Origin: Firmicutes bacterium UBA4795
Lineage (GTDB): Bacteria > Bacillota > Desulfotomaculia > Desulfotomaculales > Nap2-2B
Reading direction: 5' to 3'
Length of the DNA: 64,000 bases
Assembly: GCA_002402825.1 (NCBI GenBank)
Contig: DHGP01000026.1
Coordinates: 27,046-91,045, forward strand
This document shows, piece by piece, positions 24,117-33,019 of this stretch. The notes beneath the pieces are model-generated. The model made no database searches, was not told the origin of the DNA, and worked only from the letters and a program-made list of their open reading frames with translations. The position numbers and the translations under genes are program-made. Positions within the stretch are counted from its first letter, which is position 1. Every line of letters starts with the position of its first letter.

Positions 24117-24866
24117 TTAAATCATGGTTAACCCGCCGCTTACACTAAGAGTTTGACCGGTAATAAATTCTGCTTCATCAGAAACAAAAAAGGCCACGGC
24201 ATTAGCAATATCTTCTGGTTTTGCTAAACGGCGGAAAGGTATTGATCTTTTCATGCCTTCTAAAATTTTAGGTTGGTCAGCAAAAATTTCTAATATTGGC
24301 GTATCGGTAGGCCCTGGGGCAACGCAGTTAACGTTTAATTTATAACGGGCTACTTCGCGGGCTATTGTTTTAGAAAAAGCAATTATTCCCCCTTTGCACG
24401 CTGAGTAAACAGCCTCACCGCTGGAGCCCACTCGTCCAGCATCAGATGAAATACTCAAAATTTTGCCGTACTGGCGCGAGATCATGTGGGGTAGAACCGC
24501 TTTAACGCACCGGATGGGGCCTTTTAAATTAATGGCAATTACCTTGTCCCAAGTATCTTCAGAACTATCAATAAAATTTTCTACTTTATCCCAGCCAGCG
24601 TTGTTGACTAAGATATCAATAACCTTAAGTTCATTAAGCGTTTTTTGCACCATTTCATCTACGTCTTTAGGTATAGTTATGTCCACTTTTAAAGCCATTG
24701 CTGTTTGACCATTTTTTTGGATTTCATTGGCTACTTCTTTTGCCGTTTCTTCATTCATATCCGTAACCACTACTTTTGCTCCCTCTTGGGCTAGCTTTAG
24801 GGCAATAGACCGGCCAATTCCCCTACCCCCACCCGTTATAATAGCAACCTTATCAAGCAATCTCAT
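24117..24866 (-). CDS. Short-chain dehydrogenase/reductase, BadH/FabG-like
   Basis: The 249-residue Rossmann enzyme has the NAD(P) site TGGGRGIGR (residues 11-19), NNAGWDKVENF, catalytic Ser in ISSDAGRVGSSGEAVYSACKGG with the YxxxK pair, and PGPTDTP. The NNAGWDK and SSDAGRVGSSGEAVY wording is closer to 2-hydroxycyclohexanecarboxyl-CoA dehydrogenase (BadH) and other beta-hydroxyacyl-CoA dehydrogenases than to housekeeping FabG. GGGGG lies before the ATG. With the MaoC hydratase 12 bp upstream it could carry out hydration and oxidation of an enoyl-CoA. Confidence 0.88.
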   Translation of the reverse strand: MRLLDKVAIITGGGRGIGRSIALKLAQEGAKVVVTDMNEETAKEVANEIQKNGQTAMALKVDITIPKDVDEMVQKTLNELKVIDILVNNAGWDKVENFIDSSEDTWDKVIAINLKGPIRCVKAVLPHMISRQYGKILSISSDAGRVGSSGEAVYSACKGGIIAFSKTIAREVARYKLNVNCVAPGPTDTPILEIFADQPKILEGMKRSIPFRRLAKPEDIANAVAFFVSDEAEFITGQTLSVSGGLTMI

Positions 24867-24878
24867 TTTTTTTACCCC

Positions 24879-25322
24879 CTATGTTTTTCTTCTAATCATC
24901 ACAGTCATCTGGCCTTGCTGAACTACCTCCCCACGTTGGTTGACCAAGGATACTTCTCGCACAATAATGCCTCGGTCTGCTTTGGAAGTTTCTTTCTTTT
25001 GGGCAATTTTCATTTTAAAGTGGACGGTATCACCAATAAAAATAGGACCAGTAAACCGCCAGTTGTCAACACTTAGAAAAGCTATAATTGTACCTTCAAA
25101 GATTTGGGAACGCATCATTAAACCGGAAACAATAGAAAGACCTAACAAACCATGGGCCAAACGCTGACCAAATTGAGTTGTTTTAGCGTATTCCACATCA
25201 GTATGTAAAGAATTATAATCTCCGGTGAGAGCCGCAAACATTACTACATCCGTCTCTGTAATTGTTCTGGCTGCACTGGTAAATTCTTGCCCTACTTCAA
25301 AATCTTCAAAAAATAAGCCCAT
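24879..25322 (-). CDS. MaoC-family (R)-specific enoyl-CoA hydratase
   Basis: The 147-residue hot-dog-fold protein has the hydratase motif FAALTGDYNSLHTDVEYAKTTQFGQRLAHGLLG, with the catalytic Asp and His of the (R)-hydratase dyad. It would add water across a 2-enoyl-CoA double bond. A GAGGGGA ribosome site precedes the ATG. It is followed 12 bp later by the SDR gene and preceded by sdhB. The physiological substrate is unknown; crotonyl- or other short acyl-CoA is plausible. Confidence 0.88.
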   Translation of the reverse strand: MGLFFEDFEVGQEFTSAARTITETDVVMFAALTGDYNSLHTDVEYAKTTQFGQRLAHGLLGLSIVSGLMMRSQIFEGTIIAFLSVDNWRFTGPIFIGDTVHFKMKIAQKKETSKADRGIIVREVSLVNQRGEVVQQGQMTVMIRRKT

Positions 25323-25383
25323 TCCCCTCGCCCCTTCTAAAACTTATTACCGAAAATAACCATACTTGTTTAAAAGTTAAAAA

Positions 25384-26145
25384 TCACTTAAACAACCAGC
25401 GGTTAAAGGCCCGAAAAGCAGTTTGTCTGTTTAATTCACCAATAATTGAAACTAAGGGTATATTTTTTGGACAAACCCGTTCACAGTTTAAAGCTTTACC
25501 GCAATCAGCAATTCCCCCGTCTCCGGTAATTGCATCCAGTCTTTTTTCCTTTTCCATTGCTCCGGTAGGATGACTGTTAAATAAATATACCTGGGCCATA
25601 GCAGCCGGTCCCATATAATTAGATTTTCCTATATAATTAGGTTCCTTTTTTACATAAGGACAGGCTTCCATACAGCATCCGCACGTCATACAGGTAGCAA
25701 TTGGATAAATTTTTTCCTGTACACTTTGGGACACTCTAGGTCCTGGTCCTAAGTAATATGTACCGTCTATGGGAATCCAGGCCCTTATTTTTTTTAAATT
25801 CTCAAACATTTTAGACCGGTCAACCATTAAATCCCGGACTAAGGGGAATTTGGTTAACGGTTGTAAAACGATAGGCTGTTTTAAATTTTCCACAATGGCC
25901 GCACAAGCCTGGCGGGCTACTCCATTAATAACCATAGTGCAGGCGCCACAAACTTCTTCCAGGCAGTTGCAATCCCAAACTACCGGGGTTGTTTGCTGCC
26001 CTTTGGCGTTAACCGGATTTTTTTGAATTTCTAAAAGTAAAGAAATTACGTTCATCTTTGGCGTAAAAGGAACTTTAAATTCTTCCCAGTAAGGCTTTGC
26101 TTGCGGATTATCCTGACGTTTAATTTTTAACCAAACTTCTTTCAT
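25384..26145 (-). CDS. sdhB: Succinate dehydrogenase/fumarate reductase iron-sulfur subunit
   Basis: The 253-residue subunit carries three clusters: a [2Fe-2S] plant-ferredoxin site (CNCLEEVCGACTMVING...C), a [4Fe-4S] site (CMTCGCCMEACP) and a [3Fe-4S] region (CGKALNCERVCPKNIPL). It passes electrons between the flavoprotein and the cytochrome b. The ATG overlaps the sdhA stop by one base. Direction (fumarate reduction or succinate oxidation) cannot be told from sequence. Confidence 0.96.
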   Translation of the reverse strand: MKEVWLKIKRQDNPQAKPYWEEFKVPFTPKMNVISLLLEIQKNPVNAKGQQTTPVVWDCNCLEEVCGACTMVINGVARQACAAIVENLKQPIVLQPLTKFPLVRDLMVDRSKMFENLKKIRAWIPIDGTYYLGPGPRVSQSVQEKIYPIATCMTCGCCMEACPYVKKEPNYIGKSNYMGPAAMAQVYLFNSHPTGAMEKEKRLDAITGDGGIADCGKALNCERVCPKNIPLVSIIGELNRQTAFRAFNRWLFK

Positions 26146-27959
26146 TACCCTACCACAACCTCCTCCTTACGCAATGTCGCTACCTTTTCTTTTTCGGCTT
26201 CTTCTTTGATTACTTCATCTTTGCGCACATCATACCGTCGCACCCTGGGTTTAATTAAGGATGTATCAACATCTTCCAGGCTAAATTGAGGTCCGTCAGG
26301 TGTCCACTTGGCTTTAGTTGTTTTTAACCAGTTTTCATCGTCCCGATTAGGATATTCAGGCATATAATGTGCTCCTCTACTTTCCTTACGCAGTAAAGCA
26401 CCGTGAACAATAGCCCGGGAAAACTCAAACATATTCCACAGGTGCCGGATAAAAATAGCCGTCCGGTTAGACCAGCCACCAGCGTCACAAACCCCAATTT
26501 TTTGGTAACGCTGCATTAATTCTAGAATCTTTTTGTCGGTTTCTTTTAATTTTTCTACATAACGTACAACAGTTACATAGTTCATCATATATTCATTTAA
26601 CTCTTCTTTTAATTTATAGGGGTTTTCAGAACCATTTAACTTGTATATACTTTCCGTTTTCGCTTTTTGCCGGGCTACTTCCGTCTCAAAAACTTTACTT
26701 GAGATATCGCGATGGTCTTTCTTTAGTTTCTTGCCATATTCTGGCACCTTATCTCCTGCCACCATACCACCGTAAAAACAAGAAAGAAGGGAATTTGCGC
26801 CTAAACGGTTTGCCCCATGGTACTGATACTCACATTCTCCAGCAGCAAATAAGCCAGGAATGTTGGTCATTTGGTCGTAATCAACCCATAAACCACCCAT
26901 GGTGTAATGCATAGCCGGAAAAACCCTCATAGGTACCTTTGTTGGTTCTTCACCGGCAAATTTGCGGTAAATTTCTAATACCCCGTGCTGTCTTTTTTCA
27001 ATCCATTCCGGGTTTAGATGGGTGACATCTAAATATACAAAATCCTGGCCGTCAATGCCTAATTTTAAATCCCGGCATACCTTATAAATAGCCCGGCTGG
27101 CTACATCGCGGGAAACTAAATTACCATAAGCTGGATACCATTCTTCTAAGAAATACCAGGGTTTACCGTCTTTATAGGTCCAAACTCGACCGCCATCACC
27201 CCGTACCCCTTCTGAAATTAGACGGTATTTATCTTCACCGGGGATGGCTGTAGGGTGAACCTGGATCATTTCCGGGTTGGCGTAATAAACTCCTTGTTGG
27301 TATACACTGCTGGCTGGGCTACCCGTGTTTATATATGAATTGGTAGTTTTACCAAAAATTGCACCAATACCACCGGTGCACATAATTACCGCATCAGCCG
27401 GAAAAGCCCTTATTTCCATAGTCTTCATATCCTGAGCTACGCAACCCCGGCAAACGCCCTCTTCGTCAATTATAGCAGATAAAAAGTCCCACTCTTCATA
27501 TTTTTTAACTTTCCCTTCTACTTCCCATCTACGTACCTGCTCGTCTAAACCATATAGCAACTGCTGACCGGTCGTGGAACCGCAAAAAGCGGTCCGGTGT
27601 ACAAGCGTGCCGCCAAAACGACGAAAGTCGATCAGTCCTTCCCCGGTTCGGGTAAACGTAACCCCCATCCGGTCCATTAAATATATAATTCCTGGGGCAG
27701 CTTCACACATTCCTAACACCGGAGGTTGATTGGCTAAGTAATCCCCGCCCAGTAAGGTATCGTCAAAGTGATTCCAGGGTGAGTCTCCTTCTCCCTTTGT
27801 ATTTACCGCGCCGTTAATTCCGCCCTGGGCACAGACCGAATGCGAACGCTTTACCGGTACATAAGAAATTAAATCAACGTCAGCCTCGTGTTCACAAAGT
27901 TTAATAGTGGCCATTAATCCGGCTAGGCCACCACCAACAACAACAACTTTCATAACCAT
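26145..27959 (-). CDS. sdhA: Succinate dehydrogenase/fumarate reductase flavoprotein subunit
   Basis: The 604-residue flavoprotein starts with the FAD dinucleotide fold VVVGGGLAGLMA. It has the covalent-flavin motif SHSVCAQGGINGAVN (flavinylated His first in it), the active-site loop HPTAIPG...SEGVRGDGG and HYTMGGLWVDY. It oxidises succinate or reduces fumarate at the cytoplasmic face of the membrane. Two in-frame ATGs (27959, 27953) follow an AAGGGG site; either may be used. The order CAB matches the Bacillus-type succinate:menaquinone oxidoreductase. Confidence 0.96.
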   Translation of the reverse strand: MVMKVVVVGGGLAGLMATIKLCEHEADVDLISYVPVKRSHSVCAQGGINGAVNTKGEGDSPWNHFDDTLLGGDYLANQPPVLGMCEAAPGIIYLMDRMGVTFTRTGEGLIDFRRFGGTLVHRTAFCGSTTGQQLLYGLDEQVRRWEVEGKVKKYEEWDFLSAIIDEEGVCRGCVAQDMKTMEIRAFPADAVIMCTGGIGAIFGKTTNSYINTGSPASSVYQQGVYYANPEMIQVHPTAIPGEDKYRLISEGVRGDGGRVWTYKDGKPWYFLEEWYPAYGNLVSRDVASRAIYKVCRDLKLGIDGQDFVYLDVTHLNPEWIEKRQHGVLEIYRKFAGEEPTKVPMRVFPAMHYTMGGLWVDYDQMTNIPGLFAAGECEYQYHGANRLGANSLLSCFYGGMVAGDKVPEYGKKLKKDHRDISSKVFETEVARQKAKTESIYKLNGSENPYKLKEELNEYMMNYVTVVRYVEKLKETDKKILELMQRYQKIGVCDAGGWSNRTAIFIRHLWNMFEFSRAIVHGALLRKESRGAHYMPEYPNRDDENWLKTTKAKWTPDGPQFSLEDVDTSLIKPRVRRYDVRKDEVIKEEAEKEKVATLRKEEVVVG

Positions 27960-27974
27960 TCATCCCCTTATCTT

Positions 27975-28586
27975 TTATTTAAAAGCAGTAAGAATATTAA
28001 TACCAGTGATTCCCAAAACAACAAAGATTAAAACGCAAATGTAAGTCCATATTTTTCGTGATTCCGGGCCAATAGTAATTCCCCAGGAAAAAGCAAAGGT
28101 CCACAACCCATTGGCAAAGTGAAAAAGAGCAGCTAAAAGGCAGATAATGTAAATTACAAAGTAGGTAGGATTGGAAGCCCACTGGTGAAAAATATCGTAG
28201 GTCATTTCAGTGCCCGTGAAAATGCGGGCAATTCTAAGTACGTAAACGTGCCAGAGTACAAAAATAAGGGTAATAACTGCCGTAACCCTTTGAAAGTAAA
28301 ACATCCAGTTGCGAAAATACTGATAGCGAAAAATATTTGTTTTACAAACATAAGTTACCCATAGACCATAAAAGCCATGGTAGGCAATGGGAATACCAAT
28401 CAGAAAAACCTCTAACCAGGGAGTAATGGGTGAACTATTTAGTAATTTTACTGCCTGGTTATAAGCTTCTGGTCCCTTAAGAACGAAAGAATTAATGAAT
28501 AAATGAACAAGTAAAAAAACACCTACCGGAATTAACCCGGATAAAGAATGCAGCCGGCGCGCAATATAGTGATACTGTACAGACAA
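27975..28586 (-). CDS. sdhC: Succinate dehydrogenase cytochrome b558 subunit
   Basis: The 203-residue membrane protein has five hydrophobic helices and haem-ligand histidines in RRLHSLSGLIPVGVFLLVHLFIN, AYHGFYGLW, LIFVLWHVYVLR and LFHFANGLWTF. This is the single-subunit, di-haem cytochrome b of Bacillus-type SQR/QFR enzymes, which exchange electrons with menaquinone. The TTG start at 28586 has a GGAGAGAGAGG ribosome site. The upstream gap 28587-28800 is AT-rich; it holds another AAAGGAGAG followed by a two-codon ATG TTA TAG mini-ORF, but no clear promoter. Confidence 0.93.
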   Translation of the reverse strand: MSVQYHYIARRLHSLSGLIPVGVFLLVHLFINSFVLKGPEAYNQAVKLLNSSPITPWLEVFLIGIPIAYHGFYGLWVTYVCKTNIFRYQYFRNWMFYFQRVTAVITLIFVLWHVYVLRIARIFTGTEMTYDIFHQWASNPTYFVIYIICLLAALFHFANGLWTFAFSWGITIGPESRKIWTYICVLIFVVLGITGINILTAFK

Positions 28587-28800
28587 ACCTCTCTCTCCTT
28601 TCTAAAATATGTTAAATTTATTAAAAACTTATTGGTTTATACTATAACATCTCTCCTTTCCGTATTAGGTTTAAATTAACTAAAACATCAAAAGGTTCAG
28701 AATAATAAATTTAAATATATACCTTAATACTTTATATTTTACTATACTGTAATACCTTTACCACGTATAGCAATTATTTATTTAATTACTTGATTAAGAA

Positions 28801-29451
28801 TTAAGGTTCATGTTGTTTTTCAAAGTATCTTTCCAATTTGCGCTTTACCCGTTGCAAAGCATTATCAATTGACTTTACGTGTCTTTTTAAATCCTCGGCT
28901 ATTTCCTGATAAGACTTACCCTCCAGGTATGATGTTAGCACCTTCCATTCTAAAGAACTTAAAATTTCTCCCATTTTTTCTTCAATATGATAAAATTCTT
29001 CCTTGCTAATAATTAGCTCTTCCGGGTCAGCAATTTTGGTTTGGGAAATTATATCCAGAAGGGTACGATCGGAGTCTTCATCGTAGATGGGCTTATTTAA
29101 GGAAACGTATGAGTTTAGTGGAACATGTTTCTGTCTGGTAGCAGTTTTAATGGCCGTGATAATTTGACGGGTAATACACAATTCCGCAAAGGCTCGAAAA
29201 GAGGATAACTTGTCCATTTTGAAATCGCGAATTGCTTTATAAAGACCAATCATTCCTTCTTGATAAATATCTTCTTTATCAGCGCCAATTAAGAAATACG
29301 AACGTGCTTTTGCTCTCACAAAATTTTTATACTTGTCAATTAAGTACTCCAGAGCTTCATCATCACCTTCATGGATATACTCAATTATTTCTTCGTCAAC
29401 TAATAAGTCATAAGCGTCAAACGATACTTCTTTAGGAACATTTAGCCCCAC
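28801..29451 (-). CDS. sigH: RNA polymerase sigma-H factor (Spo0H)
   Basis: The 216-residue sigma-70 family protein has region 2 (EYLIDKYKNFVRAKARSYFL, then GADKEDIYQEGMIGLYKAIRDF and FRAFAELCITRQIITAI) and region 4 (LEGKSYQEIAEDLKRHVKSIDNALQRVKRKLE). The early GDDEALEYL and QKHVPLNSYVSL segments identify Spo0H/SigH. It directs transition-state and early sporulation genes. The GTG start has GGGGGGA upstream. In most Firmicutes sigH sits near the rpoB/nusG region; here it stands between the sdh genes and a LysR regulator. Confidence 0.92.
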   Translation of the reverse strand: MGLNVPKEVSFDAYDLLVDEEIIEYIHEGDDEALEYLIDKYKNFVRAKARSYFLIGADKEDIYQEGMIGLYKAIRDFKMDKLSSFRAFAELCITRQIITAIKTATRQKHVPLNSYVSLNKPIYDEDSDRTLLDIISQTKIADPEELIISKEEFYHIEEKMGEILSSLEWKVLTSYLEGKSYQEIAEDLKRHVKSIDNALQRVKRKLERYFEKQHEP

Positions 29452-29514
29452 TGTATCCCCCCACCTCAGGTAATTTTGCCTTATGCCTTAATTAGTAACA
29501 CAACATTTCTAGCT

Positions 29515-29544
29515 ATTATACCGTAAAGATAAAAATAAAGTCAA
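29515..29544 (-). promoter_or_regulatory. SigA-type promoter of sigH
   Basis: On the minus strand TTGACT (29544-29539) and a perfect TATAAT (29520-29515) are 18 bp apart, placing the transcript start about 55 nt before the sigH GTG. The -35 overlaps the end of the LysR gene, so sigH has its own promoter. Confidence 0.6.
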
Positions 29545-30470
29545 GATAAATTACCCGATTTGGGGCCATAAAGCGCCCAAAAATTTTTGGTTTTTAAAAA
29601 AGAAAAAAAAGCTTTAGCAGCAAAATTTCCCCACCATTTTTGGGGGTGAATAATGTATAAATACCGTTTAAAATCAACATCTTTAAAGGAAATGAGGCAA
29701 AGTTTATTTAACGCTACCAAATCATGAACAGCAAACAAGGAAACAATACTTATCCCAGTATTGGATAAAACAGCCGTAATTATAGCCCTGGTACTTCCTA
29801 ACTCCATTGTTACCTTAAGGTCCTTAAAACTAACCCCCTTTTTTTCTAAAAACAATTCTATTGTTTGCCTGGTTCCTGATCCTGGTTCCCGTAAGATTAT
29901 TGGTTCTTTTCTTAGTTCTTCCAAGTTAATACTTTTTTGATGGGCCCATTTATGTTGTGGGGAGACAATTAAAACTAAATAATCTTTTATCCAGGGCGTA
30001 CAGACAATATCATCTTCCATAAATGGAAAGCCAACAATACCTAAATCAAGCTCTTTATGGCGAACCTTTGCTCCAATGCTTCTACTGTCCGAAATACATA
30101 AATTTATTTTTATTCCCGGATATTTATAGTGAAAGTCGCCAATTATTTGGGGTAATAAATATTCACCGGGGATGGTACTGGCTCCAATCATTAACCGCCC
30201 TATTTTTAACTCCTTCAAGTCTGCCAAACCCGCCTGAATGTTGTAGTAATGGTGTAAGATTTGTTTTGCTTCAGTGTAAAAAAGACGGCCCGCTTCGGTA
30301 AGGGTAACTTTTTTTTCATTACGCTGAAACAAGATAACCTGCAGTTCCTCTTCTAAAGCTTTGATTTGCAAACTTATGGTTGGCTGGCTTAGATATAAAT
30401 GTTGCGCGGCTTTAGTAAAACTTTGCCATTCTACAACCCGTAAAAAAGTCTCTAATTGCTTAAAGTTCAT
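29541..30470 (-). CDS. LysR-family transcriptional regulator
   Basis: The 309-residue protein has the N-terminal winged HTH (LETFLRVVEWQSFTKAAQHLYLSQPTISLQIKALEEEL) and a C-terminal periplasmic-binding-like effector domain with IGASTIPGEYLLPQI, PIILREPGSGTR and ELGSTRAIITAVLSNTGISIVS. The effector-domain signature is like CysL/CbbR-type and the so-called selenium-metabolism LysR proteins. The effector and targets are unknown. It ends 3 bp before the ynbB start codon side (30474), so it may be co-transcribed with ynbB. Confidence 0.88.
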   Translation of the reverse strand: MNFKQLETFLRVVEWQSFTKAAQHLYLSQPTISLQIKALEEELQVILFQRNEKKVTLTEAGRLFYTEAKQILHHYYNIQAGLADLKELKIGRLMIGASTIPGEYLLPQIIGDFHYKYPGIKINLCISDSRSIGAKVRHKELDLGIVGFPFMEDDIVCTPWIKDYLVLIVSPQHKWAHQKSINLEELRKEPIILREPGSGTRQTIELFLEKKGVSFKDLKVTMELGSTRAIITAVLSNTGISIVSLFAVHDLVALNKLCLISFKDVDFKRYLYIIHPQKWWGNFAAKAFFSFLKTKNFWALYGPKSGNLS

Positions 30471-30473
30471 TAA

Positions 30474-31712
30474 TTATTCCCTTTCTTTTAGCAGGGCTTG
30501 GGCAGCAGAAAGCACGGCCAGCTTAATATGTTCATAGGCTAAACCTCCCTGTAGGTAGGCAATGTATGGCGGGTGCATGGGCCCATCGGCACTTAACTCA
30601 ATGGAACTTCCCTGTACAAAAGTACCGGCAGCCATAATAATGGCCTCAGCATAACCTGGTATTTTTGCCGGTTCCGGACGAACATGAGCATTTACCGGTG
30701 AGGCTTCTTGAATGGCCTGGCAAAAAGAGACCAGTTTTTCAGGCGAGCCAAGGGCAATGGCCTGAATAATGTCTGTTCGCTTTTCATTAAAAGTTGGGGA
30801 AACAGGAAAACCTAGCCTGGCAAACAAACAGGCCGTAAAAACTGCTCCTTTTAAGGATTCTTTAACTACGTGGGGGGCTAAAAATAGGCCTTGAAAAAAA
30901 AGACGTTGCAGATTAAGAGAGGGTCCTATCGCTGCTCCAAGGCCTGGGGCAGTCCAACGGTTGGCCACCATTTCCACCAAGTGGCGCTTACCAACCACAT
31001 AACCCCCCGTTGGAGCCAAACCGCCTCCCGGATTTTTAAGCAGTGAACCTGCTGCCAGGTCTACCCCTATTGCGGTTGGTTCGGTTTTATCTACAAATTC
31101 GCCGTAACAATTGTCAATAAAAATTATCACTTCAGGAAAACGTTCTTTAATAAATTTAGTTACCTCTTTTATTTGGGCTAACTTTAAAGGAGAAGCCCAA
31201 CGGTAGCCGCGGGAGCGCTGCAATAAAACCAGCCGGGTTTTTTTGTTAAGTGCTTTTTTAATTTCATCCCAATTAAGGTTGCCGTCAGGGAGAAGGTCTA
31301 CCTGCCGGTAAATAATACCAAGTTCTTTCAACGAACCGGCAGCCCCGCCTTGAATCCCAATCATTTCTGCCAGGGTATCATATGGAGCACCCTGGACAGT
31401 AAGCAATTCATCGCCTGGTCGTAAAATCCCGTATAAACAAAGGGCAATAGCATGGGTTCCGCTAACAACTTGTCCCCGTACCAAAGCTTTTTCGGCCTCA
31501 AACAAGTGGGCGTAAATTTTTTCTAAAATTTCACGCCCCTGGTCATCATACCCGTAACCAGTAGAGCCTTGAAGGTGATAATCATTAACTTTAAACTGGC
31601 GAAAAGCCTTTAATACCCGGGTATAATTATGAAAAGCCTGGTCTTCTAGTTCCCGAAATACTAATTGTGTTTCTTGTTCCACTTCATCCGCTAAAGAAGT
31701 TAAATAGGTCAA
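30474..31712 (-). CDS. ynbB: YnbB-type PLP enzyme (methionine gamma-lyase / aluminium resistance family)
   Basis: The 412-residue fold-type I PLP protein has YGYDDQGREILEKIYAHLFEAEKALVRGQVVSGTHA, FIDNCYGEFVD, the probable PLP-lysine segment AAGSLLKNPGGGLAPTGGYVVG, and RWTAPGLGA. The family is annotated as aluminium resistance protein or cystathionine/methionine lyase-like; the real substrate is uncertain. Its place beside hfq and miaA matches the Bacillus ynbB-hfq-miaA neighbourhood. Confidence 0.88.
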   Translation of the reverse strand: MTYLTSLADEVEQETQLVFRELEDQAFHNYTRVLKAFRQFKVNDYHLQGSTGYGYDDQGREILEKIYAHLFEAEKALVRGQVVSGTHAIALCLYGILRPGDELLTVQGAPYDTLAEMIGIQGGAAGSLKELGIIYRQVDLLPDGNLNWDEIKKALNKKTRLVLLQRSRGYRWASPLKLAQIKEVTKFIKERFPEVIIFIDNCYGEFVDKTEPTAIGVDLAAGSLLKNPGGGLAPTGGYVVGKRHLVEMVANRWTAPGLGAAIGPSLNLQRLFFQGLFLAPHVVKESLKGAVFTACLFARLGFPVSPTFNEKRTDIIQAIALGSPEKLVSFCQAIQEASPVNAHVRPEPAKIPGYAEAIIMAAGTFVQGSSIELSADGPMHPPYIAYLQGGLAYEHIKLAVLSAAQALLKERE

Positions 31713-31717
31713 AAAAT

Positions 31718-31990
31718 TTAATGTCCCCCTTCGGGCGCAGAAACATTCGGGCTTGTTTTTGGTTCCGAAAAAGAAGTATTTAACCGGCGTCCTGGACTTA
31801 TGGTAGAAACAGCATGTTTATAAACCATCATTTGTTTACCTTCGCTTTCCAGGATAATGGTAAAATTATCAAAACCTTTAACCATTCCTTTTAGTTGAAA
31901 TCCGTTAACCAAAAAAATTGTTACCGAAATATTTTCCTTACGTATTTGGTTTAAAAAAGCATCCTGAAGATTAAGTTGCGTTTTGGTCAT
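31718..31990 (-). CDS. hfq: RNA chaperone Hfq
   Basis: The 90-residue Sm-like protein has the Sm1 region ([34 protein letters not shown]) and the Sm2 motif YKHAVSTI, followed by a short disordered tail. Hfq hexamers pair small RNAs with mRNAs. Its start overlaps the miaA 3' end by 20 bp, so the two are translationally coupled, as in many bacteria. Confidence 0.96.
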   Translation of the reverse strand: MTKTQLNLQDAFLNQIRKENISVTIFLVNGFQLKGMVKGFDNFTIILESEGKQMMVYKHAVSTISPGRRLNTSFSEPKTSPNVSAPEGGH

Positions 31991-32969
31991 TTAAAAAGCC
32001 TCCGTTGGAAATATTTTTCTTAAAAAATTTCGATGTTTCTTTATATCTTCCTGCAATTTTTTGGGCAACTTCTGAAATATTACCTTTCTCCACCTTCAAC
32101 CACAAAATACGTTTATCCCTTTTAAACCAGGTTAATTGACGCTTGGCAAAGTGACGGGTGTTACGTTTTATGAGAGAAATTGCCTCAGCCAAAGTATTTT
32201 CTCCTTTTAAATAAGCAATAATTTCTTTATATCCCAGACCTTGCAAGGAAGTTGATCCAATATCATAACCTTTATTTAATAAATTTTGAACCTCTTCTAC
32301 CAAACCTAGACGGATCATTTTATCTACCCGTTCTTCAATTTTATGGTACAAAAGTTGTCTTTCCATATTTATTCCGTACATAATCAGGTTATACTTTTCT
32401 TTTTGTTCCCTTTTTTGAAAGTAAGAAAATGGTTTTCCGGTGAGATAGTATACTTCCAAAGCCCGGATAACCCGTTTTAAATCGTTAGGGTGTAGTCTGA
32501 CGGCCGTAGCAGGATCTATCTGGACTAAGCGCGCGTGGAGGGCCTCTTGACCGTATTTTTGAGCTTGACGCGCCAGGCTTTGCCTCAATTCATAATTGTT
32601 TTCTGTTCCTGGAAAATTATATTGTTCGGTAAGGGCACGAATATATAAACCTGTTCCACCTACCAGAAGGGGTATCTTACCCCGTTTAATTATATCCTCA
32701 ATGCATTTTGTGGCCTGGCTTTGGTATAAAGCAACACTATATTTTTCATCTGGGTTAACAAGGTCAATCATATAATGAGGAATACCCTGCCGTTCTTCTA
32801 AAGTAGGTTTAGCCGTCCCAATATTCATATAACGATAAATTAACATTGAATCAGCGGAAACAATTTCGCCGCCAAGTTGTTTGGCTACTTCTACCCCAAG
32901 GGCACTCTTTCCTGTAGCCGTGGGACCGGTAATTACTATTAAAGGAGGCAGTGCATTTTCAGGTGGCAT
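31971..32969 (-). CDS. miaA: tRNA dimethylallyltransferase
   Basis: The 332-residue enzyme has the P-loop [56 protein letters not shown] and [15 protein letters not shown] motifs. It adds a dimethylallyl group to A37 of tRNAs that read codons starting with U. MiaB, encoded 50 bp upstream, then methylthiolates the product. Slightly longer than average because of a lysine/asparagine-rich C-terminal tail that overlaps hfq. Confidence 0.96.
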   Translation of the reverse strand: MPPENALPPLIVITGPTATGKSALGVEVAKQLGGEIVSADSMLIYRYMNIGTAKPTLEERQGIPHYMIDLVNPDEKYSVALYQSQATKCIEDIIKRGKIPLLVGGTGLYIRALTEQYNFPGTENNYELRQSLARQAQKYGQEALHARLVQIDPATAVRLHPNDLKRVIRALEVYYLTGKPFSYFQKREQKEKYNLIMYGINMERQLLYHKIEERVDKMIRLGLVEEVQNLLNKGYDIGSTSLQGLGYKEIIAYLKGENTLAEAISLIKRNTRHFAKRQLTWFKRDKRILWLKVEKGNISEVAQKIAGRYKETSKFFKKNISNGGFLNDQNAT

Positions 32970-33019
32970 TGTATCTCTTCTTTCTATGTTGTAATCCGGG
33001 ACGATTAACCTACAATTGC

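Noticed and set aside
28587..28800. Promoter or regulatory RNA upstream of sdhC
   Set aside because: A TTGATG...TAATAC pair (18-bp spacer) and a two-codon ORF are present, but both are too weak to support in such AT-rich sequence.
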